DNA of 64,000 nucleotides, from assembly GCF_003390375.1 (NCBI RefSeq), contig NZ_QUOT01000001.1:1860001-1924000 (forward strand). Reading direction: 5' to 3'. Below, in pieces: positions 53,435 to 61,645 of this stretch (position 1 is the stretch's first letter; the number at the start of each line of letters is the position of its first letter). Made by a program: the position numbers and the translations under genes. Source of the DNA: Thalassotalea euphylliae (GTDB lineage Bacteria > Pseudomonadota > Gammaproteobacteria > Enterobacterales > Alteromonadaceae). The notes beneath the pieces are model-generated. The model saw only the letters and a program-made list of their open reading frames with translations. It was not told the origin of the DNA and searched no databases.

Positions 53435-53470
53435 AACGCCCGGTAATTTCGTTAGTACCGGGCGTTTTTT
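53435..53470 (+). terminator. Terminator after PL8 lyase 2
   Basis: AACGCCCGGTA...TACCGGGCGTTTTTTATT: 10-bp perfect stem ACGCCCGGTA/TACCGGGCGT and T run. Confidence 0.93.
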
Positions 53471-53545
53471 ATTTATTTCTATCACCTGCATTCGCTCTTC
53501 GCAAAAACTTAGCTTATGTGTATAAAGCTGCCACGGTATATATAA

Positions 53546-53563
53546 CATGTATGATTGATAACA
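53546..53563 (+). promoter_or_regulatory. Orphan operator-like site
   Basis: CATGTATGATTGATAACA resembles the shared TTGTATGATAACA motif with a 4-base insertion after TGAT. No gene starts within 1 kb downstream on the plus strand. Confidence 0.35.
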
Positions 53564-53694
53564 GTTTTTGGTTGAGAGTAGGTTTGATTAACATTGATAG
53601 AAGTGTTAGATGCTGGCGACAGCTAGTATGCAGTTATGAAGCATTATGAATAGACATTTAGGTATGTCATTCTGCATTAATTAGGCCAATAATT

Positions 53695-53746
53695 AGTCCA
53701 GTAAACTAGTCCAGTAAATAGTTCCAGTAAATAACCCCAGCAAATA
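53695..53746 (+). repeat. Four 13-bp tandem repeats
   Basis: AGTCCAGTAAACT, AGTCCAGTAAATA, GTTCCAGTAAATA, ACCCCAGCAAATA in direct succession, with a decayed fifth unit. Too short and unspaced for CRISPR. Confidence 0.8.
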
Positions 53747-53925
53747 ACCCAATACACCTGACAGCCACGACTTAAGCCTTGTTATTAAAGTATGCTGACT
53801 GCCCAGTGATACGCCTAATGAACATTAGCTCACTGTTTAAGTGAAACTACTTCTGCATATACCGAAAGTGCTTATCTAAAAGCTCTTGTTTAGGCGAAAG
53901 GCGTTGTTTCAAATAACACCAAAAG

Positions 53926-53960
53926 AAAAAGACATATCACCATAAGCGATATGCCTTTTA
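53926..53960. terminator. Terminator downstream of the PEP-CTERM-type gene
   Basis: AAAAAGACATATCACCATAAGCGATATGCCTTTTAA region: stem GGCATATCGCTTATGGTGATATGTC with a T run on the minus strand, ~115 bases after that gene's stop. Confidence 0.75.
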
Positions 53961-54069
53961 AGGGAGAACTGTTTTTGGGCGCACGTACAGCTATTGTTCA
54001 ATAACAGTAGCAAGCAGTGCTATTAAATTTGCGTCTATTAAATTATTTCCCGCGCTTGATCGTTCTGAG

Positions 54070-54663
54070 CTATATTTGCGAGCGGTATTTTCGAACTAAA
54101 GCGCAGCTCAGCAAGCCACTCACTAATAGCCAAATAGTATGTGGCAGCGGTACACTGGCAACTTGGCTATCAAAGCTAATTTGCTGCAACCCAAAGAAAC
54201 GATTAACGCCGCCACCGCCGTTAAAGAACTCAATTCGACTAATACCTGAAAATGCCGAGAGATCAAAGCTCGCTAAACTAGCCGTAAGATCGTTGCCGGT
54301 AGCAAGCTCAGCGAGGTTTTCATCAAAAATACGCCACGTCATTAGGTTAGCTTCCGGGCCAAAGCCGTTAAAATCAAACATCAAGTTATCGACTAAGCCA
54401 TTAAAGTCGACTCGTAAAATCGAGTTAGTGGGAAACAGAAAAGGTTGTGACGAATTAAATAAATAACCACCGCCAAACGCGCTAAGCTTGATCGGGTCAC
54501 CGGCGATGCCATCCCCGACTAGCGAAAAGTTGGTATCCCCCACCGTGGCGTAGTTGCCATCTGGCAGCGCATCAAAGTCAATAAGTGTGGCCTGCACCGA
54601 TAGCGGTAGTGCCAAGCATATCCCTAGCCACCAAGATTTACTCACTATGTTTTTTATCATCAT
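54070..54663 (-). CDS. Exported protein with VPLP-type PEP-CTERM sorting tail
   Basis: 197 residues. Sec signal (near SVQAT, ~25), a beta-rich middle opening LIDFDALPDG as in many PEP-CTERM proteins, and a C-terminal sorting signal: VPLPHTIWLLVSGLLSCALV followed by basic RKYRSQI. Such tails are recognised by exosortase (EpsH-like) in exopolysaccharide-making bacteria; no exosortase is in the window. Function of the middle part unknown; an adhesin or matrix role is only a guess. It lies between PL8 lyase 2 and the third sulfatase, without the shared operator motif in front. Confidence 0.8.
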   Translation of the reverse strand: MMIKNIVSKSWWLGICLALPLSVQATLIDFDALPDGNYATVGDTNFSLVGDGIAGDPIKLSAFGGGYLFNSSQPFLFPTNSILRVDFNGLVDNLMFDFNGFGPEANLMTWRIFDENLAELATGNDLTASLASFDLSAFSGISRIEFFNGGGGVNRFFGLQQISFDSQVASVPLPHTIWLLVSGLLSCALVRKYRSQI

Positions 54664-54810
54664 CGTTTCCTGCTTATCATGTTGTTACTATAGGTAGTTC
54701 TACTAGCTACTCTTTATTTTTATGACATCAGTTATCAGACAATAAGTCACCGATAAACGCTGGGTAACTGCATGACTAAACTACATAAAAGCGATAAATT
54801 AAATTTTTTA

Positions 54811-56487
54811 TTAGTGTTGTGCCAACAAAGCCTCGCTGCCTTGAGGCAGCTTCATTTCCTCATCTTTATCGGTGACGCGATTCACTGGCCACTGCACATC
54901 CATACTTTCCAACTCTTGTTTTAAGCGACTCGCAAGTTGGGCAAGTTTAACCGGATAGCGCTGCGCTAAATTGTGCTGCTCGGTCAGATCGGTTGCTAAG
55001 TCATACAATAACCAAGTGCGGCTGTTATACAGATAAATGACTTTCCAATCGCCTAGACGCATTGCACTGTGTGGCTCGTAGCCGGGACCATGCGGCCCCC
55101 ACACATGCGGGTAGTGGAAAACAACCGGACGCATCACTTGTTTATCGGTGGCTTGCCAAAATTGACGGGTGTCCATGCCATCTAACGGGTAGCCTTGGGG
55201 TAAATGTTGTTTTGCATCGGCAACCGCAACTAAGGTTGGGAATAAATCTTCAATCATTACTTGCTGATACGACATTTTATTAACCGCGATTGGCAGCGCT
55301 TGTTGCATCGCAGCTTGTTGATCTGGCTTGGCCCACGCAACAATATAAGGTACGCGAGTTCCTCCTTCATAAGCAGAGCCTTTTCCTGAATGTAGTGGCC
55401 AGTTATGACTATTAAGCTCAGTGCCACGTGGCGTGGTTTGGCGGCTATGACCAGATAAACCACCATTATCTGAGGTAAACACCACTAAGGTATTCTCAGC
55501 GATACCTAACGCCTCTAAATGCTGAAGCACGCCACCTACACTGTCATCCATACCTTCTACTAATGACGCATAATTCTCTTCCACTTCAGGAATATCAATA
55601 TCGGTATCTTGGTAGGTTTTATTTTGATAATGCTTGACCAGACGCGGATGCGCTTCAATCGGTGTATGGACCGCGTAGTAGGCCATATTTAAAAAGAAAG
55701 GTTTGCCTGTTTGCTGCGCTTTAGTAATTTCTTGCTTAGCTTTCTCAGTTAGTACGTCAGTTAGATGCACCTTTTTTTGATGGTACTCTGCTAGACTCGG
55801 CACCCCTTGAGGCAAACCTTCAGCCCCTTCCATGCCATTGCCAAAATTCTTCTCGCCCCAATAGGAGGCAGGCGCCCCTGCGGCATGGCCGGCAATATTG
55901 ACATCAAAGCCTAAATTTTTCGGCTCGGCCCCTTGAGTACCGTAAGCGCCAAAATGTGCTTTGCCGACATGAATCGTGTGATAACCCGCCTGTTGTAGTG
56001 TTTTCGCTAGCGTCACATCATTTGGCTGTAAGCCTTCGGTGCGCCAATCGCGAGGCGCAGCGTTTGGCCCCCAACTGCCGGAATGATCAATATCCGGTAA
56101 TTTCGTCCAGTTACTGACATGGTGACGGGTCGGATTTTGCCCGGTCATTAGTGACACCCGACTAGGCGAGCACACCGCATGCGAATAGGCTTGGGTAAAC
56201 TTCACCCCTTTTGCCGCCAGCGCTTCCATATTGGGTGTTCGAAAATGCTGGTTCGCTGGCGTTGGCTGGGCAGTAAAAGCCAATGACGTATCTTGCCAGC
56301 CCATATCATCCACCAAAAACAGCACAATATTAGGTTGCTCGCTTGACTGCGACTGTTGGCTATCTGATGTTGTTGCCAATGCTTGCGCTTGGCCAGTTAG
56401 CAAGCCAATGGCGAGGCTGGCGAATACAGCACCTAATCTGCTGACAGTGAAATGCTTAGCGTGAGTAACTCTATGTGTTTTTATCAT
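54811..56487 (-). CDS. Sulfatase (S1, GALNS-like), Cys-type CSPSR
   Basis: 558 residues with a long Sec signal (cleavage near AQALA, ~36). Type I sulfatase: NIVLFLVDDMGWQDTSLAF with metal ligands, HAVCSPSR (C106) VSLMTGQNP, VGKAHFGAYG, FLNMAYYAVHTPIEAHP, VVFTSDNGGLSG. The general pattern is that of GalNAc-6-sulfatase/arylsulfatase A relatives, so removal of 6-O-sulfate from GalNAc is the first guess in this locus. Single-gene unit with an operator-like site ~120 bases upstream. Confidence 0.9.
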   Translation of the reverse strand: MIKTHRVTHAKHFTVSRLGAVFASLAIGLLTGQAQALATTSDSQQSQSSEQPNIVLFLVDDMGWQDTSLAFTAQPTPANQHFRTPNMEALAAKGVKFTQAYSHAVCSPSRVSLMTGQNPTRHHVSNWTKLPDIDHSGSWGPNAAPRDWRTEGLQPNDVTLAKTLQQAGYHTIHVGKAHFGAYGTQGAEPKNLGFDVNIAGHAAGAPASYWGEKNFGNGMEGAEGLPQGVPSLAEYHQKKVHLTDVLTEKAKQEITKAQQTGKPFFLNMAYYAVHTPIEAHPRLVKHYQNKTYQDTDIDIPEVEENYASLVEGMDDSVGGVLQHLEALGIAENTLVVFTSDNGGLSGHSRQTTPRGTELNSHNWPLHSGKGSAYEGGTRVPYIVAWAKPDQQAAMQQALPIAVNKMSYQQVMIEDLFPTLVAVADAKQHLPQGYPLDGMDTRQFWQATDKQVMRPVVFHYPHVWGPHGPGYEPHSAMRLGDWKVIYLYNSRTWLLYDLATDLTEQHNLAQRYPVKLAQLASRLKQELESMDVQWPVNRVTDKDEEMKLPQGSEALLAQH

Positions 56488-56606
56488 TATTATCCCATTC
56501 CTAACGCTAGTAATGCTTATCCGCTGCTCATTGACTCAGTATTGTCAGTTAGCAACCAACTAGCCAATAATCGGCGTCGTATATAAAACCAAAGGTATGA
56601 ATTCAG

Positions 56607-56620
56607 CTTATCATACAAGA
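56607..56620 (-). promoter_or_regulatory. Putative operator upstream of the third sulfatase
   Basis: TCTTGTATGATAAG on the minus strand, matching the shared motif over TTGTATGATAA, ~120 bases before the sulfatase start. Confidence 0.65.
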
Positions 56621-56743
56621 TGAAAAATAACAGTGCTAAAAACCAAAAGGGTTTACACTGAGCCACTAAGTTTTCAAGACCAAGCTTTCACTACCAAGTT
56701 TTCGCCAAAGCTAGCGCGAACACTAAAGATATCAGTAAGTAAC

Positions 56744-57526
56744 TTAATCGGCTTTCACTAATTCAAGTCGAATACCGGCATCAATCAATGCTTGCTGATA
56801 CGCTTGTGGTAACTTGCTATCGGTAATTAACACATCAATATCAGCAACATCACAAATAATATGTAGCCCTTGCTTACTAAACTTAGACGAGTCAGCAACC
56901 GCAATAATTTCCACATTGGCTTGACACATCACCCGATTTAAGTGGGCTTCTGGTTCAAAATGCGTGGTAATGCCAGTCGCGACATCAAAGCCATCAACCC
57001 CCAGAAATAACTTATTAAAGCGATAACTGCTTAAGCTGGCTTCCGCTTGACGACCATAAAACGACAGAGATTTCTTTCTAAGTTGCCCGCCCGTTACCAT
57101 AACTTCTGACGACGGGTGCTTAGCTAACTCAGAGGCGATATTGAGGCCATTGGTCATCACCACTAAGTTTTCCTTGGCAAACAGTGCTTTGGCGACTTCT
57201 AAGGTGGTGGTACCGGAATCAATTATCAGGTTATCACCATGTTCAACAAACTGCGCAGCACGCTCCCCAATGGCCTCTTTAATGGCATGGTTTTGCTGTT
57301 TTTTCTCACCAATTGATAATTCTTGTGAGAGTGCTTTAGTGATCCGCTCACTGGCCACAGCACCACCGTGCGACCGCACCAACAGCCCTTTTTTATCTAA
57401 ATAGTTAAGATCAGTGCGGATGGTGACGGTCGACACCGCAAATTGGGCAGCTAAGGCCGGTACTTCGACTCGGCCATCTGCTTGCAACAGGCTTAAAATA
57501 CTTTGTCTACGCTCTAGAGTTGACAT
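56744..57526 (-). CDS. agaR: AgaR-like DeoR-family repressor of GalNAc use
   Basis: 260 residues. DeoR helix-turn-helix at ~5-60 (RRQSILSLLQADGRVEVPAL, STVTIRTDLNYLDKKGLLVR, SHGGAV), then the DeoR-C sugar-phosphate sensor (~75-235; IDSGTTTLEVAKAL, TNGLNIASEL, GGQLRKKSLSFYG, LFLGVDGFD, ADSSKF). Position next to the permease and opposite agaZSKA indicates AgaR, which in other bacteria responds to GalNAc/GalN phosphates. CTTTCATTT-type elements in the permease/agaZ spacer are its likely targets. Confidence 0.85.
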   Translation of the reverse strand: MSTLERRQSILSLLQADGRVEVPALAAQFAVSTVTIRTDLNYLDKKGLLVRSHGGAVASERITKALSQELSIGEKKQQNHAIKEAIGERAAQFVEHGDNLIIDSGTTTLEVAKALFAKENLVVMTNGLNIASELAKHPSSEVMVTGGQLRKKSLSFYGRQAEASLSSYRFNKLFLGVDGFDVATGITTHFEPEAHLNRVMCQANVEIIAVADSSKFSKQGLHIICDVADIDVLITDSKLPQAYQQALIDAGIRLELVKAD

Positions 57527-57558
57527 TACAGCTCTCAGATATTGCTAACTGGCGACGA

Positions 57559-58887
57559 TTATACATGTTTTGCAATCGCTTTTGATTTTGACCAGCGCGC
57601 AATTTTATGACCATAAACCGCATACCAGAGGATCACCAGATAACAAGGTAACATGATCCAATACGAACTTTGTGAGTTACCACTCGACTCCACCAAAGCG
57701 CCATACACCATCGGCATAATAGCGCCACCCGAGATACTCATGATCAATAGCGCTGAACCTATGCTTGTCAGTTTACCCAAACCATCAAGCGCCATCGGCC
57801 AAATCGCTGGCCAAACTAGAGCATTGGCTAAGCCAAGTGCCGCAACATAAAGTACCACATTAGGCAGTGCCGTTATTCCCGTCCACGCCAATAAGCTGTT
57901 CCATACGCTATAGCTAGTTGTGTCGGCACTTAATAGTAAAGTCGTTAACACCAAACCAAGTAACGCGGAAGCCACCAAGGCATTTTCCTGCGAAATCACG
58001 CGCGGGATACAAATCATCCCCAGTACATAACCTAGCATCATAAAGGCCATGGTATAGGCAGTCAGTTGGCCAAAATTCGCCACGCCCATTTCTTTACCAA
58101 ACAAGCCAATGGTGTCACCGGCAACCACTTCAACGCCGACATAGAAAAATAGCGCGAAGACGCCAAAAATCAGTTTTGGATGACCCAGAATCGCCCAACT
58201 ATCCTGCGCTTCATCATCACTATCGCTTTCTGCTTCCAGTTCAGGTAACGGTGAAAACTTGATCAAGGCCGCCAAGGCTGACAAGACAATCGCCATAATG
58301 ATGTACGGCATGACTAGACGTGACGATAACTCAGATAATGCTTGCGCTTTCGCCTCTGGACTTAAGGTGGCTAAATACGCTTCACTAAATTGTGACATAT
58401 CGCTAAGTACTAGTGCCGTGAATACTAGAGGTGCTAGAAACCCTGCGCCTTTATTGAGAAAACCCATAATACTGATGCGCATCGCCGCTTTGTCTTTATC
58501 ACCCAATAAAACAATGTAAGGGTTAGCCGCAGTTTGCAAAATGGTTAAGCCAGAAGCGAGCACAAAAAGGGCAATTAAGAAGATACTGTAAGTGCGAAAC
58601 TCCGCCGCAGGAATAAAAATAAGCGCGCCGACCGCCATTAATAATAATCCCAGCATCATGCCATTTTTATAGCCGGTTCGCTTTAGAATGGCCGCCATGG
58701 GTAAGGCAAACACGGTATAAGCTATATAGAAGGCCATGGTCACTAAATAGGCTTCCATATGGTTTAATTCACAGGCGATTTGCAAAAAGGGAATTAACGA
58801 GCCATTTAACCAAGTCACAAAACCAAATATAAAAAACAATCCGCCAATGATGGCGATCGGTAAGGCGTTAGACACTTTTGTTGGCAT
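57559..58887 (-). CDS. FHS-family sugar permease (AgaP/NagP-like)
   Basis: 442 residues from ATG 58887, preceded by GGGAG; an in-frame start at 58920 is less likely. Twelve membrane helices of the fucose/glucose-galactose:H+ symporter group: LFFIFGFVTWLNGSLIPFLQ, AYLVTMAFYIAYTVFALPMA, ILQTAANPYIVLLG, FLNKGAGFLAP, VGVEVVAGDTIGLFGKE. In Alteromonadales related NagP carries GlcNAc; here the GalNAc genes point to GalNAc. It enters unphosphorylated, consistent with AgaK. Followed by agaR 32 bases later. Confidence 0.88.
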   Translation of the reverse strand: MPTKVSNALPIAIIGGLFFIFGFVTWLNGSLIPFLQIACELNHMEAYLVTMAFYIAYTVFALPMAAILKRTGYKNGMMLGLLLMAVGALIFIPAAEFRTYSIFLIALFVLASGLTILQTAANPYIVLLGDKDKAAMRISIMGFLNKGAGFLAPLVFTALVLSDMSQFSEAYLATLSPEAKAQALSELSSRLVMPYIIMAIVLSALAALIKFSPLPELEAESDSDDEAQDSWAILGHPKLIFGVFALFFYVGVEVVAGDTIGLFGKEMGVANFGQLTAYTMAFMMLGYVLGMICIPRVISQENALVASALLGLVLTTLLLSADTTSYSVWNSLLAWTGITALPNVVLYVAALGLANALVWPAIWPMALDGLGKLTSIGSALLIMSISGGAIMPMVYGALVESSGNSQSSYWIMLPCYLVILWYAVYGHKIARWSKSKAIAKHV

Positions 58888-58962
58888 TATTTTCGTCTCC
58901 CTTCTTCGATTTATTAACAATCGTTCATTAACAGTCGTTTTTGGACAACAATGAACAGTTAA

Positions 58963-59036
58963 CTTTCATTTACTTTCATAAACTGTATTCACATCTCGAA
59001 ATAATTGCAAGCATCCATTAAAAATTCCTTTCATTT
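58963..59036. promoter_or_regulatory. Putative AgaR elements, permease side
   Basis: CTTTCATTTACTTTCAT (58963-58979) and CTTTCATTT (59028-59036) are direct copies of one half-site, ~75 and ~140 bases upstream of the permease start. They resemble the TTTCATTT-rich AgaR box of enterobacteria. Confidence 0.6.
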
Positions 59037-59103
59037 GCCATTTATACCGCTAAAGCGTCCATAGCCACTTACTAAAGAAATATTAAGAAAGTCACAAAAA
59101 CAC

Positions 59104-59132
59104 AAATGAAAGATATTGAAAGTTTCATTTTC
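59104..59132. promoter_or_regulatory. Putative AgaR elements, agaZ side
   Basis: AAATGAAAG (59104-59112, inverted copy) followed by GAAAGTTTCATTTTC (59118-59132), ~56-84 bases upstream of agaZ. Same half-site as on the permease side. Confidence 0.6.
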
Positions 59133-59187
59133 ACTGTTAAGATAAGATCAAAATGTAATCAACACTCACTGCCAATCGAGAAAAAAG

Positions 59188-60477
59188 ATGCCTGATATCC
59201 GCGATATAGTTTCCGCTAACCGCAATGGCCAAGCCTGCGGTATTTATTCTGTATGCTCTGCCCACCCTATGGTCATTGAAGCTGCAATCGAACAAGCCAA
59301 GCAAGACAATACACCGCTGCTGATTGAAGCAACCGCTAATCAGGTAAATCAATTTGGTGGTTACACAGGCATGTTGCCTGCTGATTTTATGGCATTTGTT
59401 GGTGCCATTGCCGACAAGCTTGATTACCCACGTGAGCAGTTAATTTTAGGTGGCGATCATCTTGGCCCAGTCTGTTGGGTTAATGAGCCCGCCGAACAGG
59501 CGATGAACAAAGCAGACGCATTAATTGCCAGCTATGTCGCTGCTGGTTTTAAGAAAATTCACTTAGACACCAGTATGCCATGTGCTGATGATCCCAGCTG
59601 TTTGCCGGATGAAACAGTAGCGATTCGCGCCGCCCGCCTTTGTGCCATTGCTGAGCAAACCGCAATCAAAACATTTGGCCACGCAGATTTAGTCTATATC
59701 GTTGGCACTGAAGTCCCACCGCCGGGTGGCGCCACTGAAGAAATTGATGAATTAGCGCTAACCCCAGTAAGCCGGGTTAAACAAACCTATCAACTACATC
59801 AGCAAGCATTTGAGCAAGCGGGGCTTAGCCAAGCGTGGCAACGTGTTGTCGGCTTAGTAGTACAACCAGGGGTTGAGTTTGATCACACCAGCTTAATTGA
59901 TTATCAATCCGATAAAGCACAGGCACTTAAAGCCTGCGTGCAAGAGCTACCGCAAGTCGTCTATGAAGCGCACTCTACTGACTATCAAAACGATCAGGCC
60001 TATATCGATCTAGTCAAAGATCATTTCGCTATTTTAAAAGTAGGCCCGCAATTAACTTTCGCGCTGCGCGAAGCCTTATTTGCACTTAGTTATATTGAAG
60101 AGCAGCTTATCGCCAATGAACAGCGCTCTTATCTGCGCGATATTTGTGAGCAGGAAATGCAAGAAATGCCCGCCAATTGGCAACGTTTTTACCCTGTGCC
60201 TGCGAGTAAAGGAGAGTTATATCGTCGCTATAGTTACAGTGATCGTATTCGCTACTATTGGCCTAACGAGCGGATTCAAGCGGCGACCGAAACCTTGCTG
60301 AGTAACTTGGCGAAAATCGATATCCCACCGCCGCTGATCAGCCAGTTTCTGCCAGAGCAATACCGCGCAATTCGCAATGGCCAATTAACCGCTGACCCTC
60401 ATGCGTTAGTCAAAGCTAAGATCAAGCAAGTAACTAATAGCTACGCCAATGCCTGCTACGGCCAAGTTGCCAGCTAA
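59188..60477 (+). CDS. agaZ: AgaZ/KbaZ/GatZ family protein (tagatose-phosphate step)
   Basis: 429 residues. TIM-barrel of the GatZ/KbaZ family: GIYSVCSAHPMVIEAAIEQA, LLIEATANQVNQFGGYTGM, LILGGDHLGPVCW, KIHLDTSMPCADDP, YIVGTEVPPPGGA, and KVGPQLTFALREALF. In E. coli these are described as the non-catalytic/stabilising subunit of tagatose-1,6-bisphosphate aldolase; in some GalNAc pathway reconstructions AgaZ is assigned tagatose-6-phosphate kinase. No catalytic KbaY/GatY partner is present here. First gene of agaZ-agaS-agaK-agaA, divergent from the permease. Confidence 0.9.
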   Translation: MPDIRDIVSANRNGQACGIYSVCSAHPMVIEAAIEQAKQDNTPLLIEATANQVNQFGGYTGMLPADFMAFVGAIADKLDYPREQLILGGDHLGPVCWVNEPAEQAMNKADALIASYVAAGFKKIHLDTSMPCADDPSCLPDETVAIRAARLCAIAEQTAIKTFGHADLVYIVGTEVPPPGGATEEIDELALTPVSRVKQTYQLHQQAFEQAGLSQAWQRVVGLVVQPGVEFDHTSLIDYQSDKAQALKACVQELPQVVYEAHSTDYQNDQAYIDLVKDHFAILKVGPQLTFALREALFALSYIEEQLIANEQRSYLRDICEQEMQEMPANWQRFYPVPASKGELYRRYSYSDRIRYYWPNERIQAATETLLSNLAKIDIPPPLISQFLPEQYRAIRNGQLTADPHALVKAKIKQVTNSYANACYGQVAS

Positions 60478-60520
60478 TCGCAGACGAATAAGTACCAACG
60501 AATTAAATTTAGGAAAGCCA

Positions 60521-61642
60521 ATGAGCACTTACTTAACCTACAGTGAAGAGTTTCTTAAAGCCAACAATGGTTATTGGACAGCAAAAGAAATTGAACAACA
60601 GCCAGCAATTTGGCGTCAAGCAGCGGCCAATGTAAACGTTCAGCGCGAGAAATTAAACAACTGGCTTGAGCCGATATTAGCCCAGCCAAAACTGCGCATT
60701 ATTTTAACCGGTGCTGGCACCTCAGCTTATGTTGGCGATAGCATAGCACCGCACTTAACGCAGCACACCGGTCAAGTATTTGAAGCGATCAGCACCACAG
60801 ATTTGGTTGCCTGCCCTACTCAATATTTACTCAAGCAAGCCCCCACGTTAGTGGTTTCTTATGGTCGCTCTGGCAATAGCCCAGAAAGTGTTGCCGCGAT
60901 AGAACTTGCCAACCAAGTGGTCGACCAATGTTATCACTTGGTACTCACCTGTAACCCAGAAGGCGCATTAGCGGTAAATGCCGAGCAAAATTCAAATGCG
61001 TTTTCGCTATTGATGCCAGCAGGTACCTTAGATCAAAGTTTTGCCATGACCAGTAGCTTTACTTCTATGTTGGTTAGTACCTTAGCGATTTTCACACCCG
61101 AACAATTACAGTTGGAAGCCGCAGCAAAATGGAGTGAAACCTTACTCGAGCACGGTATTAGTAGTTTAAAGCAAGTCGCAGAGCGTCCATGCCAACGCTT
61201 AGTATTCCTCGGCTCAGGTGGCTTACAAGGGATCGCCCGTGAAGCCGCATTAAAATGTTTAGAACTGACGGCGGGTCAAACCCTAAGTTATTGCGAGAGT
61301 CCAATGGGTTTTCGTCACGGACCCAAATCGTTAATGGACGCAACCACCGAAGTGATCTTACTCACGTCAAGTGATGCTTATACCCAGCAATACGATGAAG
61401 ACTTATTGGCAGAGCTGATTCGCGACGACCAAGCCTTAGCCATTACCGCATTGGACAACACGAGCTTTGGCAGCAATGACAAATTGCAGGATGTTTGGGC
61501 TGGCTTACCTTATATTGTCTATTGCCAGATACTGGCTTTTTTCAAATCAATTAATGCTAAACTAACGCCAGATAATCCTTGCCCAACCGGTGAAGTAAAC
61601 CGCGTGGTTCAAGGGGTAACCATTTATTCGTTAGAGCAGTAA
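60521..61642 (+). CDS. agaS: AgaS, galactosamine-6-phosphate deaminase/isomerase
   Basis: 373 residues from ATG 60521 (AGGAAA just before); the frame is open back to 60449 inside agaZ. Two SIS domains: LRIILTGAGTSAYVGDSIAP, VVSYGRSGNSPESVAAI, LTCNPEG, TSSFTSMLVSTL, and RLVFLGSGGLQGIAREAALK, ESPMGFRHGPKSL. AgaS turns galactosamine-6-phosphate into tagatose-6-phosphate and ammonia. Follows agaZ by 43 bases. Confidence 0.93.
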   Translation: MSTYLTYSEEFLKANNGYWTAKEIEQQPAIWRQAAANVNVQREKLNNWLEPILAQPKLRIILTGAGTSAYVGDSIAPHLTQHTGQVFEAISTTDLVACPTQYLLKQAPTLVVSYGRSGNSPESVAAIELANQVVDQCYHLVLTCNPEGALAVNAEQNSNAFSLLMPAGTLDQSFAMTSSFTSMLVSTLAIFTPEQLQLEAAAKWSETLLEHGISSLKQVAERPCQRLVFLGSGGLQGIAREAALKCLELTAGQTLSYCESPMGFRHGPKSLMDATTEVILLTSSDAYTQQYDEDLLAELIRDDQALAITALDNTSFGSNDKLQDVWAGLPYIVYCQILAFFKSINAKLTPDNPCPTGEVNRVVQGVTIYSLEQ

Positions 61643-61645
61643 GCC

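Larger units (their letters stand above)
53471..53925. other. Gene-free segment with an orphan operator-like site and tandem repeats
   Basis: About 455 bases between two terminators with no credible gene on either strand. It contains a relative of the shared operator (53546-53563) and a 13-bp tandem repeat (53695-53746). No structured RNA was recognised. Confidence 0.5.

Noticed and set aside
53695..53746. Possible CRISPR-like array
   Set aside because: Units are 13 bases, contiguous and without spacers; no cas genes in the window.
54017..54466. Plus-strand open frame of 149 codons
   Set aside because: Antisense to the PEP-CTERM-type gene, whose signal peptide and sorting tail are convincing; the plus-strand product has no recognisable feature.
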